DNA of 64,000 bases from Lachnospiraceae bacterium Zagget2. GTDB lineage: Bacteria > Bacillota > Clostridia > Lachnospirales > Lachnospiraceae. Of the stretch, positions 22,764 to 31,817 are shown piece after piece. Position numbers and translations under genes: made by a program. The notes under the pieces were generated by a model. It saw only the letters and a list, made by a program, of their open reading frames with translations, ran no database searches and was not told where the DNA came from. Numbering within the stretch: position 1 is the first letter of the stretch; the number at the start of each line of letters is the position of its first letter. The stretch spans positions 1 to 64,000 of the forward strand of contig MSHD01000039.1 in assembly GCA_001941045.1 (NCBI GenBank), given 5' to 3'.

Positions 22764-24433
22764 CGTTCCTCTCTCCTTGTAAAATCGATCTTTATCTCGT
22801 GCGCCGTCCCATCTCCCTCCCAGGAGATCTCCAGCGTCTCAATACGCTCCATCCTGCCAAACTCCGGCGCATAGAGCGCCAGATTGCCATCCCGGTGAAG
22901 CTGTACGTTATCACCTTCCTGTACGCTGAGTATACAGGACATTTCCGCTTCCACTGTACTCCCCGGGCGCTTTTGCAGCAGGATCTGATGTCCCATCAGG
23001 ACATATTCCCACTCCGGCGCCAGATGCAGATACGCCTGCGCATGACCGCACACCGTATCAAGAATCCGAACCGTCTCTCCCTCCAGCTCGATGCGCCTTT
23101 TCTGCGATTTTCCCGCAGCGGTCGTGAGTCTGCCCTCTGTCCAGCCGTCTGCGCACTCGCCCGAGACATCCCGGATCCGCCGTGCCACGCGATGCTCGCC
23201 CCAGCACGCAGACTGCTCCTGCCCGTCGATCACGACCGTGTTGTGCGCCGCGGTGCTCCGAAAATAAGGCCGCAGCTCTCCCTGATACAGTCCCGTGCCG
23301 GCATTGACAAACAGCGGTCTTCCCTTTACAGAGAGTTCAAAACTCAGGGCGTCGCAGTGTCCGTGCCCCACGGCAAAATTGGGCCCGATCTCCCCTGCGT
23401 CCATCAGAATCCTGATATCGCCGCTTCTGAGGCAGTAATATCCGGCGTCCTGGAAAGCCGTCTTTACAGGCTGCGCAGGCGTGATATCCAGTCTGTGCGC
23501 AAGAGCGCGCAGGAGACTGTCCATCGGCCGCGCCACATTGTCGCCCGCGTCGTTGAAGAGCGGCGTGCGTCCCATCCCGTCCTCCAGCGCATACATGGCG
23601 TCTGCCATACGCTGTATCGTTCCCCGCAGCTCCTCAGAAAAGGCTTTATCGCGATGAGCCACAGCAGACGTCACCCGCAGCAGATCCTCCAGAATGATCT
23701 TATGATACATGAGACTGCGTTCATAGTGCAGGCCGTCCGGCAGGATCTGTTCTGCGATTTCACGTTTCAAAAGCGCCTTATATTTACTATAGGTGTTTTT
23801 CTCCTGAAAGTAAAGGCTTCCCAGAAGAACTGCCTTCAGATTTTCAAAGTAATGATTCGCGAGGAGATGGCGTTCCAGATTCTGTTGCAGATACAGATAC
23901 TGCGCGTATATGCTGTCCGCAAGCTCCCGCACAAATTCACGGTCCTGCTCCAGAATTTCGCCGAAACCGTCCATACAGATCAGAAGATTTGTCAGGCGAA
24001 GCGAGATCGTATAGGGGTGCCAGCCATCCCCTTTGCCGGAGCGGTTGTCCCCGATCCAGGCAAGACAATAACTTTTAAAACAGGTGTACCAGCGCTCCTC
24101 ACCGCTTCTGCGGTACTCCGCCGCGAGCGGAATCAGATATTCCAGATAATGCAGGTTAAAGTTCCAGAGGTGGGAGCGTTCTCCCTCCATATCCTGTGAT
24201 TCATGCAGCAGCGTCACTTTCCCCTGAAAGATCTCCTCCGCATCAAAGCGCTGAAGGTACGCCGGATCCTCATCCAGCTCCTCCCACCACAGCGGCAGAG
24301 GATTTCGCCCCGGCGCATGTGCCGTCGTCACGGCGGCCTTTCCGCGCAGCAGCCGGTTTTTCAGCAGATACGCGATCTGACTCTTTTTTAAATATCTTAA
24401 TGTATCGTAATATTTTCTGATTTTACCAGACAC
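22760..24433 (-). CDS. Heparinase II/III family protein
   Basis: A 557-residue protein with an N-terminal alpha/alpha toroid and a C-terminal beta-sandwich. NHYFENLKAVLLG and the later VGHGHCDALSFELSVKGRPL with AHNTVVIDGQEQS are the conserved heparinase II/III segments. These lyases cleave uronic-acid polysaccharides by beta-elimination. No signal peptide is seen; inside polysaccharide loci such proteins often accompany uronic acid synthesis and may trim or modify the chain. It begins with GTG and overlaps the previous glycosyltransferase by 11 bases. Confidence 0.85.
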   Translation of the reverse strand: MSGKIRKYYDTLRYLKKSQIAYLLKNRLLRGKAAVTTAHAPGRNPLPLWWEELDEDPAYLQRFDAEEIFQGKVTLLHESQDMEGERSHLWNFNLHYLEYLIPLAAEYRRSGEERWYTCFKSYCLAWIGDNRSGKGDGWHPYTISLRLTNLLICMDGFGEILEQDREFVRELADSIYAQYLYLQQNLERHLLANHYFENLKAVLLGSLYFQEKNTYSKYKALLKREIAEQILPDGLHYERSLMYHKIILEDLLRVTSAVAHRDKAFSEELRGTIQRMADAMYALEDGMGRTPLFNDAGDNVARPMDSLLRALAHRLDITPAQPVKTAFQDAGYYCLRSGDIRILMDAGEIGPNFAVGHGHCDALSFELSVKGRPLFVNAGTGLYQGELRPYFRSTAAHNTVVIDGQEQSACWGEHRVARRIRDVSGECADGWTEGRLTTAAGKSQKRRIELEGETVRILDTVCGHAQAYLHLAPEWEYVLMGHQILLQKRPGSTVEAEMSCILSVQEGDNVQLHRDGNLALYAPEFGRMERIETLEISWEGDGTAHEIKIDFTRREER

Positions 24434-25679
24434 TCTCGATCACCTGATACAGTCTCCTGGTCAGGACGGGGAAGTCAAAATCCTTCGCACCCTCCCGCGC
24501 GTTCGCAGCCATCTGTGCATAAGCCTCCTCCGGCATATCGTGGATCCGCAGAATCTCCCGCGCCAGCGCCTGCGGCGTGCACTCGTCGAGCGAAAGTCCG
24601 CACTCGTAGCGATCGAGAATGCTATAACCCATCCGCACCGTGGAGATCAGCGGCTTGCCGCTGGCCATGTACTCGAACAGCTTGTTGGAACTGTTTCCAC
24701 GCGACCAGTTGTAGTTGGACTGCGAATAGTTCAGCACATTGACCGAGGAACGGCTTAAGATATAGGGAATATATTTCTTCTCGACAAAGCCCTTGAAGAC
24801 CACATTGTCGATCTGCTCATCCGCCGCGCGCTTTTTCAGCGCCTCGAGCTCGCTGCCGCCACCAAAGATGAGGAAGCGGATGTCCTCGTGCTCTTTCAGA
24901 AGCTTCGCCGTGTCGAGCAGGTTGCCCACGTTATTGACCGGCCGCACGGTACCGGTATAGGTCACGCGAAAGCCCGGATCCGTGAGATCCGGATCGGGCA
25001 GAATGTCGCGCTCGATACTCGTATAAAATTCAGAGAGATTGACGCCGTTATTGACATAATGGCATTTTCCAAGGTCAATCTTCCCGCCATGCTCCTTATC
25101 CCAGCCCATCTCTTTGATGTGGTCGACGTCTCCTTCTTTTGTGAAAACGATCGCGTCCGCATGGACATACATCCACTTTTCGCCGGCGCTCAAAAGTCGC
25201 CCCGGGAGGCTTTCCATCTTCAGCTTCCCGACGGAAAAGATCGCCTCCGGCCAGAGATCGCGCACCTCCACGATCACCGGAACGCGGAACTTCCGCGCGA
25301 TCAGAATCCCGGCGATGCTTGTCAGCGGATGAGCGCTCGAGCCCATGATCACGTCCGGTTTTCCATACTGCTTCGCATATTTTCCGCTGATGCGCAGCAG
25401 GCCGAAAAAGAAAGACAACATATTGCGCACGCGGGAGAAGCCATTGCCCTGATACTTGCTCGTGTGGACAAAGACGAAGGGGACGCCCTCCTCTTCCGTC
25501 CTGAGATACGGCGCGCCCTTCGTGTCAACCGTCCCGCCGGTCTGATGCAGCTCATTAGCCGCAAAGACCGTCGTCTCGATCTCCTCCTCCTTCAGATACT
25601 CTGCAAAATAAAAGTGGCGAAGCAGGGGGCCTGTCTTCGGTGTCGTCGCGTAATGATTGAAAATCCAGAATCTACGCAT
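24423..25679 (-). CDS. GT4 glycosyltransferase, WbuB-like
   Basis: A 418-residue GT-B enzyme. FWIFNHYATTPKTGPLLRHF at the start is typical of WbuB-type transferases. EVRDLWPEAIFSVGKL, TYTGTVRPVNNVGNLLDTAK and SRGNSSNKLFEYMASGKPLI follow. WbuB-type enzymes move N-acetyl-amino sugars such as FucNAc to the lipid-linked acceptor. It overlaps the phosphoglycosyltransferase gene by 8 bases, so it probably adds the second sugar after that enzyme starts the chain. Confidence 0.88.
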   Translation of the reverse strand: MRRFWIFNHYATTPKTGPLLRHFYFAEYLKEEEIETTVFAANELHQTGGTVDTKGAPYLRTEEEGVPFVFVHTSKYQGNGFSRVRNMLSFFFGLLRISGKYAKQYGKPDVIMGSSAHPLTSIAGILIARKFRVPVIVEVRDLWPEAIFSVGKLKMESLPGRLLSAGEKWMYVHADAIVFTKEGDVDHIKEMGWDKEHGGKIDLGKCHYVNNGVNLSEFYTSIERDILPDPDLTDPGFRVTYTGTVRPVNNVGNLLDTAKLLKEHEDIRFLIFGGGSELEALKKRAADEQIDNVVFKGFVEKKYIPYILSRSSVNVLNYSQSNYNWSRGNSSNKLFEYMASGKPLISTVRMGYSILDRYECGLSLDECTPQALAREILRIHDMPEEAYAQMAANAREGAKDFDFPVLTRRLYQVIESVW

Positions 25680-27024
25680 GGTTCTGTCCGTCCTCCACTC
25701 CCTCTGTACTCTCTTTCGTAAACATGATCTTCAGCGTCAGGAAGATCAGCCGGATATCCAAAAGGATCGAATAACTCTCGATGTACATCAGATCCAGCTT
25801 CAGCTTGTCCAGCGGAGTCGTGTTGTATTTTCCATAAATCTGCGCATAGCCGGTCAGCCCCGCCTTCACTTTCAGCCGGTAGATGAATTCCGGCGTCTCG
25901 CGGCAGAACTCCTCGATGTACTGCTGGCGCTCCGGACGCGGCCCGACGATGCTCATGTCGCCCTTCAGAATATTCAGAAGCTGCGGCAGCTCGTCCAGCC
26001 TGGTCGCGCGAATAAAATGACCGACCTTCGTGATGCGGCTGTCGTTCTTCGTGGAAAACTGCGCGCCGTATTTCTCCGCATCCACGACCATACTGCGAAA
26101 TTTATAGATGAAGAATTTTCTGCCTCCGATCGTCACGCGCTCCTGCTTATAGAGCGCAGAACCGCCGTCCTCCATCCGGATCGCAATCGCGGTCAACAGC
26201 ATGAAGGGGGAGGCGATTACGAGAAGAATCGCAGAAATCACAATATCCATCGCGCGTTTTGCGATGCGCTGCTCAAAGGAGAGACCCGCATTACGCAGCA
26301 GCAGAAAAGGAGTATCAAAGGAATGCACACGATCTGCTCCGCGCAGAAGAATATCGGAAATCTCCGGCGCGATGTAGACGCGGATGGACTGTTCATAGCA
26401 GAATTTGACCAGAATATCGCGCTTGGCCTCGTCGAGGCCATAGATCATCATCGCATCACAGTTCTGAATCTCCCGCTGCAGATTTGCCAGAGGCTCCGAG
26501 GTCGGAACACAGCGGGAAATCTCATACAGGTCTTTCCGCACAGAAAGCTTCTGTTCAAGATCTGCCCGATACTGCTGATCGCAGACCAGCAACAACCGCT
26601 TGGGCGGAAACAGCCGGCGAAGCATGCCGTCCGAGAGCTGGTTCACGATCGCCGCAACCACCAGATCCGCCACGCACAGCGCGACCATCGGCCAGGCGGT
26701 CGGGAAGGGGAAGCGGCCAAATACCATGATGATCTGAATATACATCACCGCATTCGCGAACAGCGAACCCAGCGTCTGGGACAGGATGAGCTGTCCCTTG
26801 GTATAGTACGCGTATTTTGTGCCGCCGTACATATAAATAAAAATGACCAGATAAAACAGATAGAATCCGATCATCATCAGATTCCCTTTGTTTTCAAAAG
26901 CCGCCCATCGACGCTCATTATAAATAATATACCAGACAGCCGCAAAAAGGGCGGTCTCTATCAGTATCTCCAGTCCCGCGATACCAAGCCGGAGCAGGCG
27001 CTTGAACTGATCATATTTATCCAT
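25672..27024 (-). CDS. Polyprenyl glycosylphosphotransferase (long initiating PGT)
   Basis: A 450-residue enzyme with four or five N-terminal membrane helices, a middle Rossmann-like part and a C-terminal bacterial sugar transferase domain: KRAMDIVISAILLVIASPFM is the membrane re-entrant segment, YKFRSMVVDAEKYG and DELPQLLNILKGDMSIVGPR hold the catalytic Asp/Glu. It transfers a sugar phosphate to undecaprenyl phosphate and so starts a polysaccharide repeat unit. It has its own promoter at 27064-27092, back-to-back with that of the plus-strand glycosyltransferase. Confidence 0.92.
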   Translation of the reverse strand: MDKYDQFKRLLRLGIAGLEILIETALFAAVWYIIYNERRWAAFENKGNLMMIGFYLFYLVIFIYMYGGTKYAYYTKGQLILSQTLGSLFANAVMYIQIIMVFGRFPFPTAWPMVALCVADLVVAAIVNQLSDGMLRRLFPPKRLLLVCDQQYRADLEQKLSVRKDLYEISRCVPTSEPLANLQREIQNCDAMMIYGLDEAKRDILVKFCYEQSIRVYIAPEISDILLRGADRVHSFDTPFLLLRNAGLSFEQRIAKRAMDIVISAILLVIASPFMLLTAIAIRMEDGGSALYKQERVTIGGRKFFIYKFRSMVVDAEKYGAQFSTKNDSRITKVGHFIRATRLDELPQLLNILKGDMSIVGPRPERQQYIEEFCRETPEFIYRLKVKAGLTGYAQIYGKYNTTPLDKLKLDLMYIESYSILLDIRLIFLTLKIMFTKESTEGVEDGQNHA

Positions 27025-27063
27025 GGAAATCGCTACCTCATACTCGTAAACATAGTCTATTGT

Positions 27064-27092
27064 ATTTTACCACTTCCGGCATGTTTTTACAA
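27064..27092 (-). promoter_or_regulatory. Promoter of the phosphoglycosyltransferase sub-operon
   Basis: Minus strand TTGTAA (27087-27092), 17 bases, TAAAAT (27064-27069) with an upstream TG extension. It shares a palindrome with the opposite promoter. Confidence 0.65.
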
Positions 27093-27105
27093 GACAGCTT
27101 GTAAA
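27086..27105. promoter_or_regulatory. Palindrome holding both divergent -35 boxes
   Basis: TTTACAAG-ACAG-CTTGTAAA, a perfect 8-4-8 inverted repeat. Each arm contains a TTGTAA -35 box, one for each strand, only six bases apart. It may be a binding site for a dimeric regulator, or simply an arrangement in which only one polymerase can bind at a time. Confidence 0.65.
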
Positions 27106-27127
27106 TCCGCCTTTTTTCCCTTATAAT
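27099..27127 (+). promoter_or_regulatory. Promoter of the plus-strand GT2 gene
   Basis: TTGTAA (27099-27104), 17 bases, perfect TATAAT (27122-27127). The start site would be near 27134, giving a 5' UTR of about 26 bases. Confidence 0.75.
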
Positions 27128-27159
27128 AAACCCTGGAAAACAGAGAGGAGGCGGTCGTT

Positions 27160-27948
27160 CTGGCTGCTCTGACATTATCGATCATCACGGTCTGCAGGAA
27201 TGCGAAGGCAGCGCTGCAGATCACCATGGAAAGCGTGCTGTCGCAGGACTTTACAGATTTTGAATATCTGGTCATCGACGGCGCCTCCGACGACGGAACA
27301 GCAACATTCCTCGATGAGGCAAAGCGTACATTCGACGAAAAAAAGATTCCCATCCGCTATCTTTCCGAGGCGGATCAGGGCATCTACGACGCCATGAACA
27401 AAGGAACCCGGATGGCGGCGGGCGAGTGGCTCCTGTTCTTAAACGCGGGAGATCGCCTTGCTTCCGCCCATATTCTCCAGGATCTTTTTCCCGCTGAAAA
27501 GGACGCGCAGATCCTCTACGGAGACACGATCTGCATCTACCAGGGCGGACAGAAGCTCTATCCCGCGCTGCCGCTTTCTCGCCTGACGGAGGAGATGGCC
27601 TTCTGCCACCAGTCAGCTTTTATAAGACGCGGACTGCTGCTGGAGACCCCCTACGATCTCTCCTACCGCGTCTGCGCTGATCACCATTTCTTTCTGCGCA
27701 TGTACCTGGCCGGCAAGGTCTTTGTATATCGGCAGACGCCGATCGCAGTCTATGAGATCGCCGGATATTCCGACAACAACAAGCTGCGCGCACACCGGGA
27801 GCAGCTGCGCATGCAGCGGGAGCTCGGCGTCTTCCGCCTCAGTCCCGCGCGCCTTTTGCGCGAGTGTGTATTCTACCTGAAGCTGGGCGTCAAGCGCGTC
27901 TTCGGTCAGAGGCTCATCGATCAGGTGCGGAGACGGCGCCTTCGGTAA
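27160..27948 (+). CDS. GT2 family glycosyltransferase on the opposite strand
   Basis: The first in-frame ATG is at 27226, but the family's first strand, LTLSIITVCRNAKAALQIT, is encoded upstream of it. Only non-ATG codons are available there. The CTG at 27160 stands eight bases after AGAGGAGG and gives 262 residues; it is my best start. DGASDDGT, DQGIYDAMNKGTRMAAGEWLLFLNAGD (DXD-like loop replaced by NAGD) and CADHHFFLRMYLAG match WfgS/WcaA-type transferases. It has its own promoter and its 3' end overlaps the minus-strand gene at 27914 by 35 bases. The gene may be transcribed when the main operon is low. Confidence 0.85.
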   Translation: MAALTLSIITVCRNAKAALQITMESVLSQDFTDFEYLVIDGASDDGTATFLDEAKRTFDEKKIPIRYLSEADQGIYDAMNKGTRMAAGEWLLFLNAGDRLASAHILQDLFPAEKDAQILYGDTICIYQGGQKLYPALPLSRLTEEMAFCHQSAFIRRGLLLETPYDLSYRVCADHHFFLRMYLAGKVFVYRQTPIAVYEIAGYSDNNKLRAHREQLRMQRELGVFRLSPARLLRECVFYLKLGVKRVFGQRLIDQVRRRRLR

Positions 27949-29521
27949 ACGACGGCGCTTCTTTTATCAGTGCGAAGACGGCCAGCACCGGCGCAAGCAA
28001 AAAGGTCACATAGAAGAAACGGTCATCCCGGCCCGTGAGGAACAGCATCGTTCCAAAATTATAAGTAAAGACGGAGACGCAGGCAAGGAGCCTCTTCCAG
28101 TCATCCGGATTGCGAAGATTCAGCTTTCCACACATGCAGACCAGAACGACCAGATCCATGACTCCGATATAGCAGAAGAAATATTTCAGGAAACTGTTGT
28201 AGAATACCTTGCAATAGGCTTCCAGACCATTCAGCAGCGCCAGATTTCCCGCGTACTCGACCTCAAACTCCTCCGGTCCTTCCAGAATTTCATAAAAATA
28301 GCTGTTCCCATCCAGAGAATAGACCATCCTCGTCAGAGTGAGGAAAAACTCTGCCGCGGACGCCGGCGCCCTGAGCGTGCAGCGCAGCGTCATGCTCAGA
28401 ATCGAGAGCACATCGGTCTCCTCAATCACCGTCAGATCTGCATATCCGCTTCTTTTCAGATTGTTAAAACTTCCACAGGTGTAATAAGTCTCCCAGGTCT
28501 CCTGATCCGCGATCGCATAGACGAATTCCTGCGTCTCCTCGTCCAGCACCTCCGGGTGCTCGACCACCACGTTCCCGATGATCGTCATCGGGCAGCCCTG
28601 CGTCTCCATATGTCGCGCGCCCGGCGCGCTCACATCAAAAGCGCTGTACAGGGGGCCTCTGACGCCCCAGGTGAGAAGAGCGATCAGCACCAGTACTTTC
28701 AGATTTCCCCTGAGGTTTTTCACGCACAGAAGCACACAGACAAGGATCGGCAGCGTCAGCAGGATCGCGTTGTGCCGCACCAGCGTGGCAATCACAAAGA
28801 CGACCGCAAACAGAAGCTTGCGCCAGATACTTCTCAACCACTCTCCATGGGAATAATAGATCTGCATGGCAAAAAGGAGGAGCAGAGTCCCCCACAGGGC
28901 CAGCGAGGTATCCTTCAGGTGATGCACACTCATCTTGCCGGTAATCGGATTCAGAAGGATAAATACAAGAATCCCGATCACGATCCGGTGATGAATCACC
29001 TGCGAAAGCACAGCACAGGCATAACACAGCACCGACGCAAACAGCAGGATCTGAAAGAAAACCACGGAGCCCACCCAGCCGTTCGTCAGTTTCAAGGGCA
29101 GGGTAAAGCTCAGGAGCGTATGCAGCGCGGGATGCCAGTCACTGTAGCTTCCGCTGACTGCCTGCTGCCACTGCTCTGCCGTATCAAAAATAATGGCGCC
29201 CGGATAGAATCCGATATACCACAAAAGCAGTACCAGAAAGGAGACAAGCCAGACCCCGCACAGGAAGCAGTTCCGCTTTTTCCGGCTCATGGAGACCGGA
29301 CGGAGCGCCTGCAGCGGAATTTTCTGTATCCCGCGGATGATCCACGGAGCCGCCAGGACAGCCAGCACGCAGCCGGCCGCGAGCAGCAGCAGTTTGATCT
29401 TTCCTGGCATTCCGAAAACGCCCGCCAGCGCATAATAAAGGCTGATGGCCGCCACCTCAACCAGATAGATGCACAGGATGACTCCATTGAGACCCTGCAT
29501 CTTTTTCCATATCCTGCTCAT
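27914..29521 (-). CDS. DUF6020-like membrane protein, probable GT-C
   Basis: A 535-residue protein with about 12 membrane helices. GFYPGAIIFDTAEQW and SYSDWHPALHTLL in the first large outer loop, and KDTSLALWGTLLLL further on, are shared with the protein at 56289-57827, so the two are paralogues in one locus. The acidic/histidine loop suggests a GT-C enzyme, but the family is uncharacterised. I chose the ATG at 29521, after AAGGAGGG; the longer frame reads back into the CotH gene. It overlaps the plus-strand glycosyltransferase tail to tail. Confidence 0.7.
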   Translation of the reverse strand: MSRIWKKMQGLNGVILCIYLVEVAAISLYYALAGVFGMPGKIKLLLLAAGCVLAVLAAPWIIRGIQKIPLQALRPVSMSRKKRNCFLCGVWLVSFLVLLLWYIGFYPGAIIFDTAEQWQQAVSGSYSDWHPALHTLLSFTLPLKLTNGWVGSVVFFQILLFASVLCYACAVLSQVIHHRIVIGILVFILLNPITGKMSVHHLKDTSLALWGTLLLLFAMQIYYSHGEWLRSIWRKLLFAVVFVIATLVRHNAILLTLPILVCVLLCVKNLRGNLKVLVLIALLTWGVRGPLYSAFDVSAPGARHMETQGCPMTIIGNVVVEHPEVLDEETQEFVYAIADQETWETYYTCGSFNNLKRSGYADLTVIEETDVLSILSMTLRCTLRAPASAAEFFLTLTRMVYSLDGNSYFYEILEGPEEFEVEYAGNLALLNGLEAYCKVFYNSFLKYFFCYIGVMDLVVLVCMCGKLNLRNPDDWKRLLACVSVFTYNFGTMLFLTGRDDRFFYVTFLLAPVLAVFALIKEAPSFTEGAVSAPDR

Positions 29522-29543
29522 ATTTCTTTCCCTCCTTGTCCGC

Positions 29544-31817
29544 TCACTCTGTCTTCTCAAAAACAGCCTCGAGCTGCGCGCCACCATCCGACAGATCCAC
29601 AGTGATCGTCTCCTCGGAGCTCTCCACGCTGCCCGTCCAGCCGACAAAGCGATATCCATCCGCAGCCACCGCTGTCAGCGTGAGCGGATAATCGCTGTAA
29701 TATTTTCCGGTCCATGTGCCCTCCGAAAGATCCGGCGTACAGGTATTCAGCTGCACGCTTCCGCCATCCGGATCACTGATGGAAAGCGTCAGCTCCTCCA
29801 GCGTGCCATTCAGTGAAAATTCCTCCGCCAGATACTCTGCCGCGTAGTCGAAGCGGAGCAGGAAAAAGTCGTCATGCCAGTGGACATCCTCGCCCCATTT
29901 TTCGAGTACCCGCGTGACATTTTCCACCGAGAAACAGGTATTTGCCATATCCAGGAAGGAAGTGACAAACTGCTCCCGGAAGCTCTCATTCTCACGCAGC
30001 GCGCTGAAAATAATCATCTCATCCATCGACGAGCCGTTTACGTCGAAGCGGATCGGCGCCGTGAAGGAGTTCAGCTCCGCCATATTGTCGACGCCGTAGA
30101 AATCCAGATGGCTCGTCTCCACATAGTCCAGATCATAGATAAGCCAGCGGAATTTTCCATCCTCATATTCCGACCCGCCGCTCTTATATGATCTCCAGGT
30201 CAGCTGGTTATAGCGATCGGACATATCCATATTGCACAGATAAATATTCGTGACCATGAAGTCGATGTAGCTCTGCATGTCGATCTTCTCACAGGCTTCC
30301 TCGAAGGCCTCTGCCGTGGAGAAATCTCCGTTCTGAAAATATTCCATCAACTCAGCAAATTCGGCCTCCACAGAGCTGTCTCCGCCGCCGGTCACTGAAT
30401 AATTCCGCAGGATCGCCACACCTTCCATATCGACGCCGTACTTTTCACTGAGATAATATTTGCTGTATTTTTCCTGGATGTAGGTCGTGTACCAGTATTC
30501 CCCGTTCAGGAAGACGACGACCTCCCGCGCGGACTGCGTAGCAACGCTCCGCTCCTCTACCAGCTCCTGCATCGCTACATTCGCGAAGCCCGAACGCAGT
30601 GCGAAGGAGTGAAGCTTCTTTCCCTCCAGGATCTCGTAGTCAAAATAGTCGCTGCCGCTGTACTCCTCGCGCGCGTAGACGCTGAAGCGCTTCTTCGCAG
30701 ACGCTCTGGAGGAACCGCCCTGTATCCGCAGGCCGACCGCCTGATTCAGCACACTGTCTCCCGACTCAAACATTTCCAGATTGCTGTCGATCTCCCACAG
30801 CGATCCCTTCTGCTCATAGTTCGGCGTCGGCTCCTCCTCTTCGGAGCCCGAGAGATACCACTCGTCGTATTCCTTTCCGGTGACATAGATGCCCTCCTCG
30901 CCGAAGAGATCCTCCGGATCCGCCACCAGGGACAGCACATCCGCATCCCCATAGGCCGCGAGACCCACAAAGTAGGTCGCCGTCGCGATTTCACTGAAGT
31001 TTCCCTCTTCATCCACTGCGAGCGCACGCACGACCGTGCCTTTATCCACATTTTCCTCTGTCGGCGTGTAATTCATCCAGTCTGTCGTCACATTCTGAAT
31101 GGCATTGTATACGTTGGGATTTGCGCTGACATCCTCGATAAAAATGCTTCCCGTATAAACCTCGGACTCCTCCGTCGGCTCGCTGCCGTCCAGCGTATAG
31201 TAGATCGTCTCGTCTTCGCCCGCCGTAATCGACAGATAGAAAGCCTCGCTGTAGAAGCCTCCCTCCGCGGAGAAGAGCGGCGTATCGAGCGTCGCCTCCC
31301 GCACTGCCACGCTTCCATCGTTCGAAACACCGGGGGATGCTTCCAGGACCGCCCAGGTGTCGGTGCCGTCTGCGCTCCGCGCATAGACCGTATCCGCCTT
31401 CAGCTCCGGCACTGCCACAGAGTCCACGGTATTACCTTCTGCATCCGTCAGCAGGATCGTCTCTCCTCCGGCGGCGCTGATTTTAAAAGGAAGCGAGTCC
31501 TCACTGTCGTCCCGCCCGTTGGCAAAGAAGACGAAGTACCCTCCTGCTTCAATCGTGACATCCGGCAGCGCAGCCTTGTTCGTCTCCTCCGCGTCGTCCG
31601 TGAGATACCAGCCGGACAGCGACACGGGCTCTTTCGAGGCATTGTAGAGCTCGATATAATCGCTGCACTCGCCGCCGGAATCTTCGATCACCCGCTTGTT
31701 ACTGCTGCAGATCTCATTGATACAGACCGTCTGTCCCGGCTCTTCGTATTGACTGAGGACCGCTCCGACCGACAGGCTGCAGGCCGCAATGGTAAGGAGC
31801 AGCACCGCTTTTCTCAT
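29544..31817 (-). CDS. Secreted CotH kinase-like protein with lamin-tail domain
   Basis: A 757-residue exported protein. MRKAVLLLTIAACSLSVGA is a signal peptide. Domains in order: lamin-tail (about 30-150, VCINEICSSNKR, DYIELYNASKEPVSLSGWYL), chitobiase-type C-terminal-like (about 175-260, YYTLDGSEPTEESE), CotH (about 330-660, LRIQGGSSRASAKKRFSVYA, RWLIYDLDYVETSHLDFYG with the kinase DxD-like aspartates), and a short Big/repeat-like C-terminus. CotH proteins are atypical kinases that phosphorylate spore-coat proteins in Bacillus. Here it would act outside, perhaps on a surface protein or the glycan. The GGAGGA before ATG is very close, so the exact start is uncertain. Confidence 0.85.
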   Translation of the reverse strand: MRKAVLLLTIAACSLSVGAVLSQYEEPGQTVCINEICSSNKRVIEDSGGECSDYIELYNASKEPVSLSGWYLTDDAEETNKAALPDVTIEAGGYFVFFANGRDDSEDSLPFKISAAGGETILLTDAEGNTVDSVAVPELKADTVYARSADGTDTWAVLEASPGVSNDGSVAVREATLDTPLFSAEGGFYSEAFYLSITAGEDETIYYTLDGSEPTEESEVYTGSIFIEDVSANPNVYNAIQNVTTDWMNYTPTEENVDKGTVVRALAVDEEGNFSEIATATYFVGLAAYGDADVLSLVADPEDLFGEEGIYVTGKEYDEWYLSGSEEEEPTPNYEQKGSLWEIDSNLEMFESGDSVLNQAVGLRIQGGSSRASAKKRFSVYAREEYSGSDYFDYEILEGKKLHSFALRSGFANVAMQELVEERSVATQSAREVVVFLNGEYWYTTYIQEKYSKYYLSEKYGVDMEGVAILRNYSVTGGGDSSVEAEFAELMEYFQNGDFSTAEAFEEACEKIDMQSYIDFMVTNIYLCNMDMSDRYNQLTWRSYKSGGSEYEDGKFRWLIYDLDYVETSHLDFYGVDNMAELNSFTAPIRFDVNGSSMDEMIIFSALRENESFREQFVTSFLDMANTCFSVENVTRVLEKWGEDVHWHDDFFLLRFDYAAEYLAEEFSLNGTLEELTLSISDPDGGSVQLNTCTPDLSEGTWTGKYYSDYPLTLTAVAADGYRFVGWTGSVESSEETITVDLSDGGAQLEAVFEKTE

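Noticed and set aside
27086-27105. Invertible promoter element
   Set aside because: The inverted arms are 8 bp with a 4-bp centre and hold the -35 boxes themselves; there is no segment between arms to invert.
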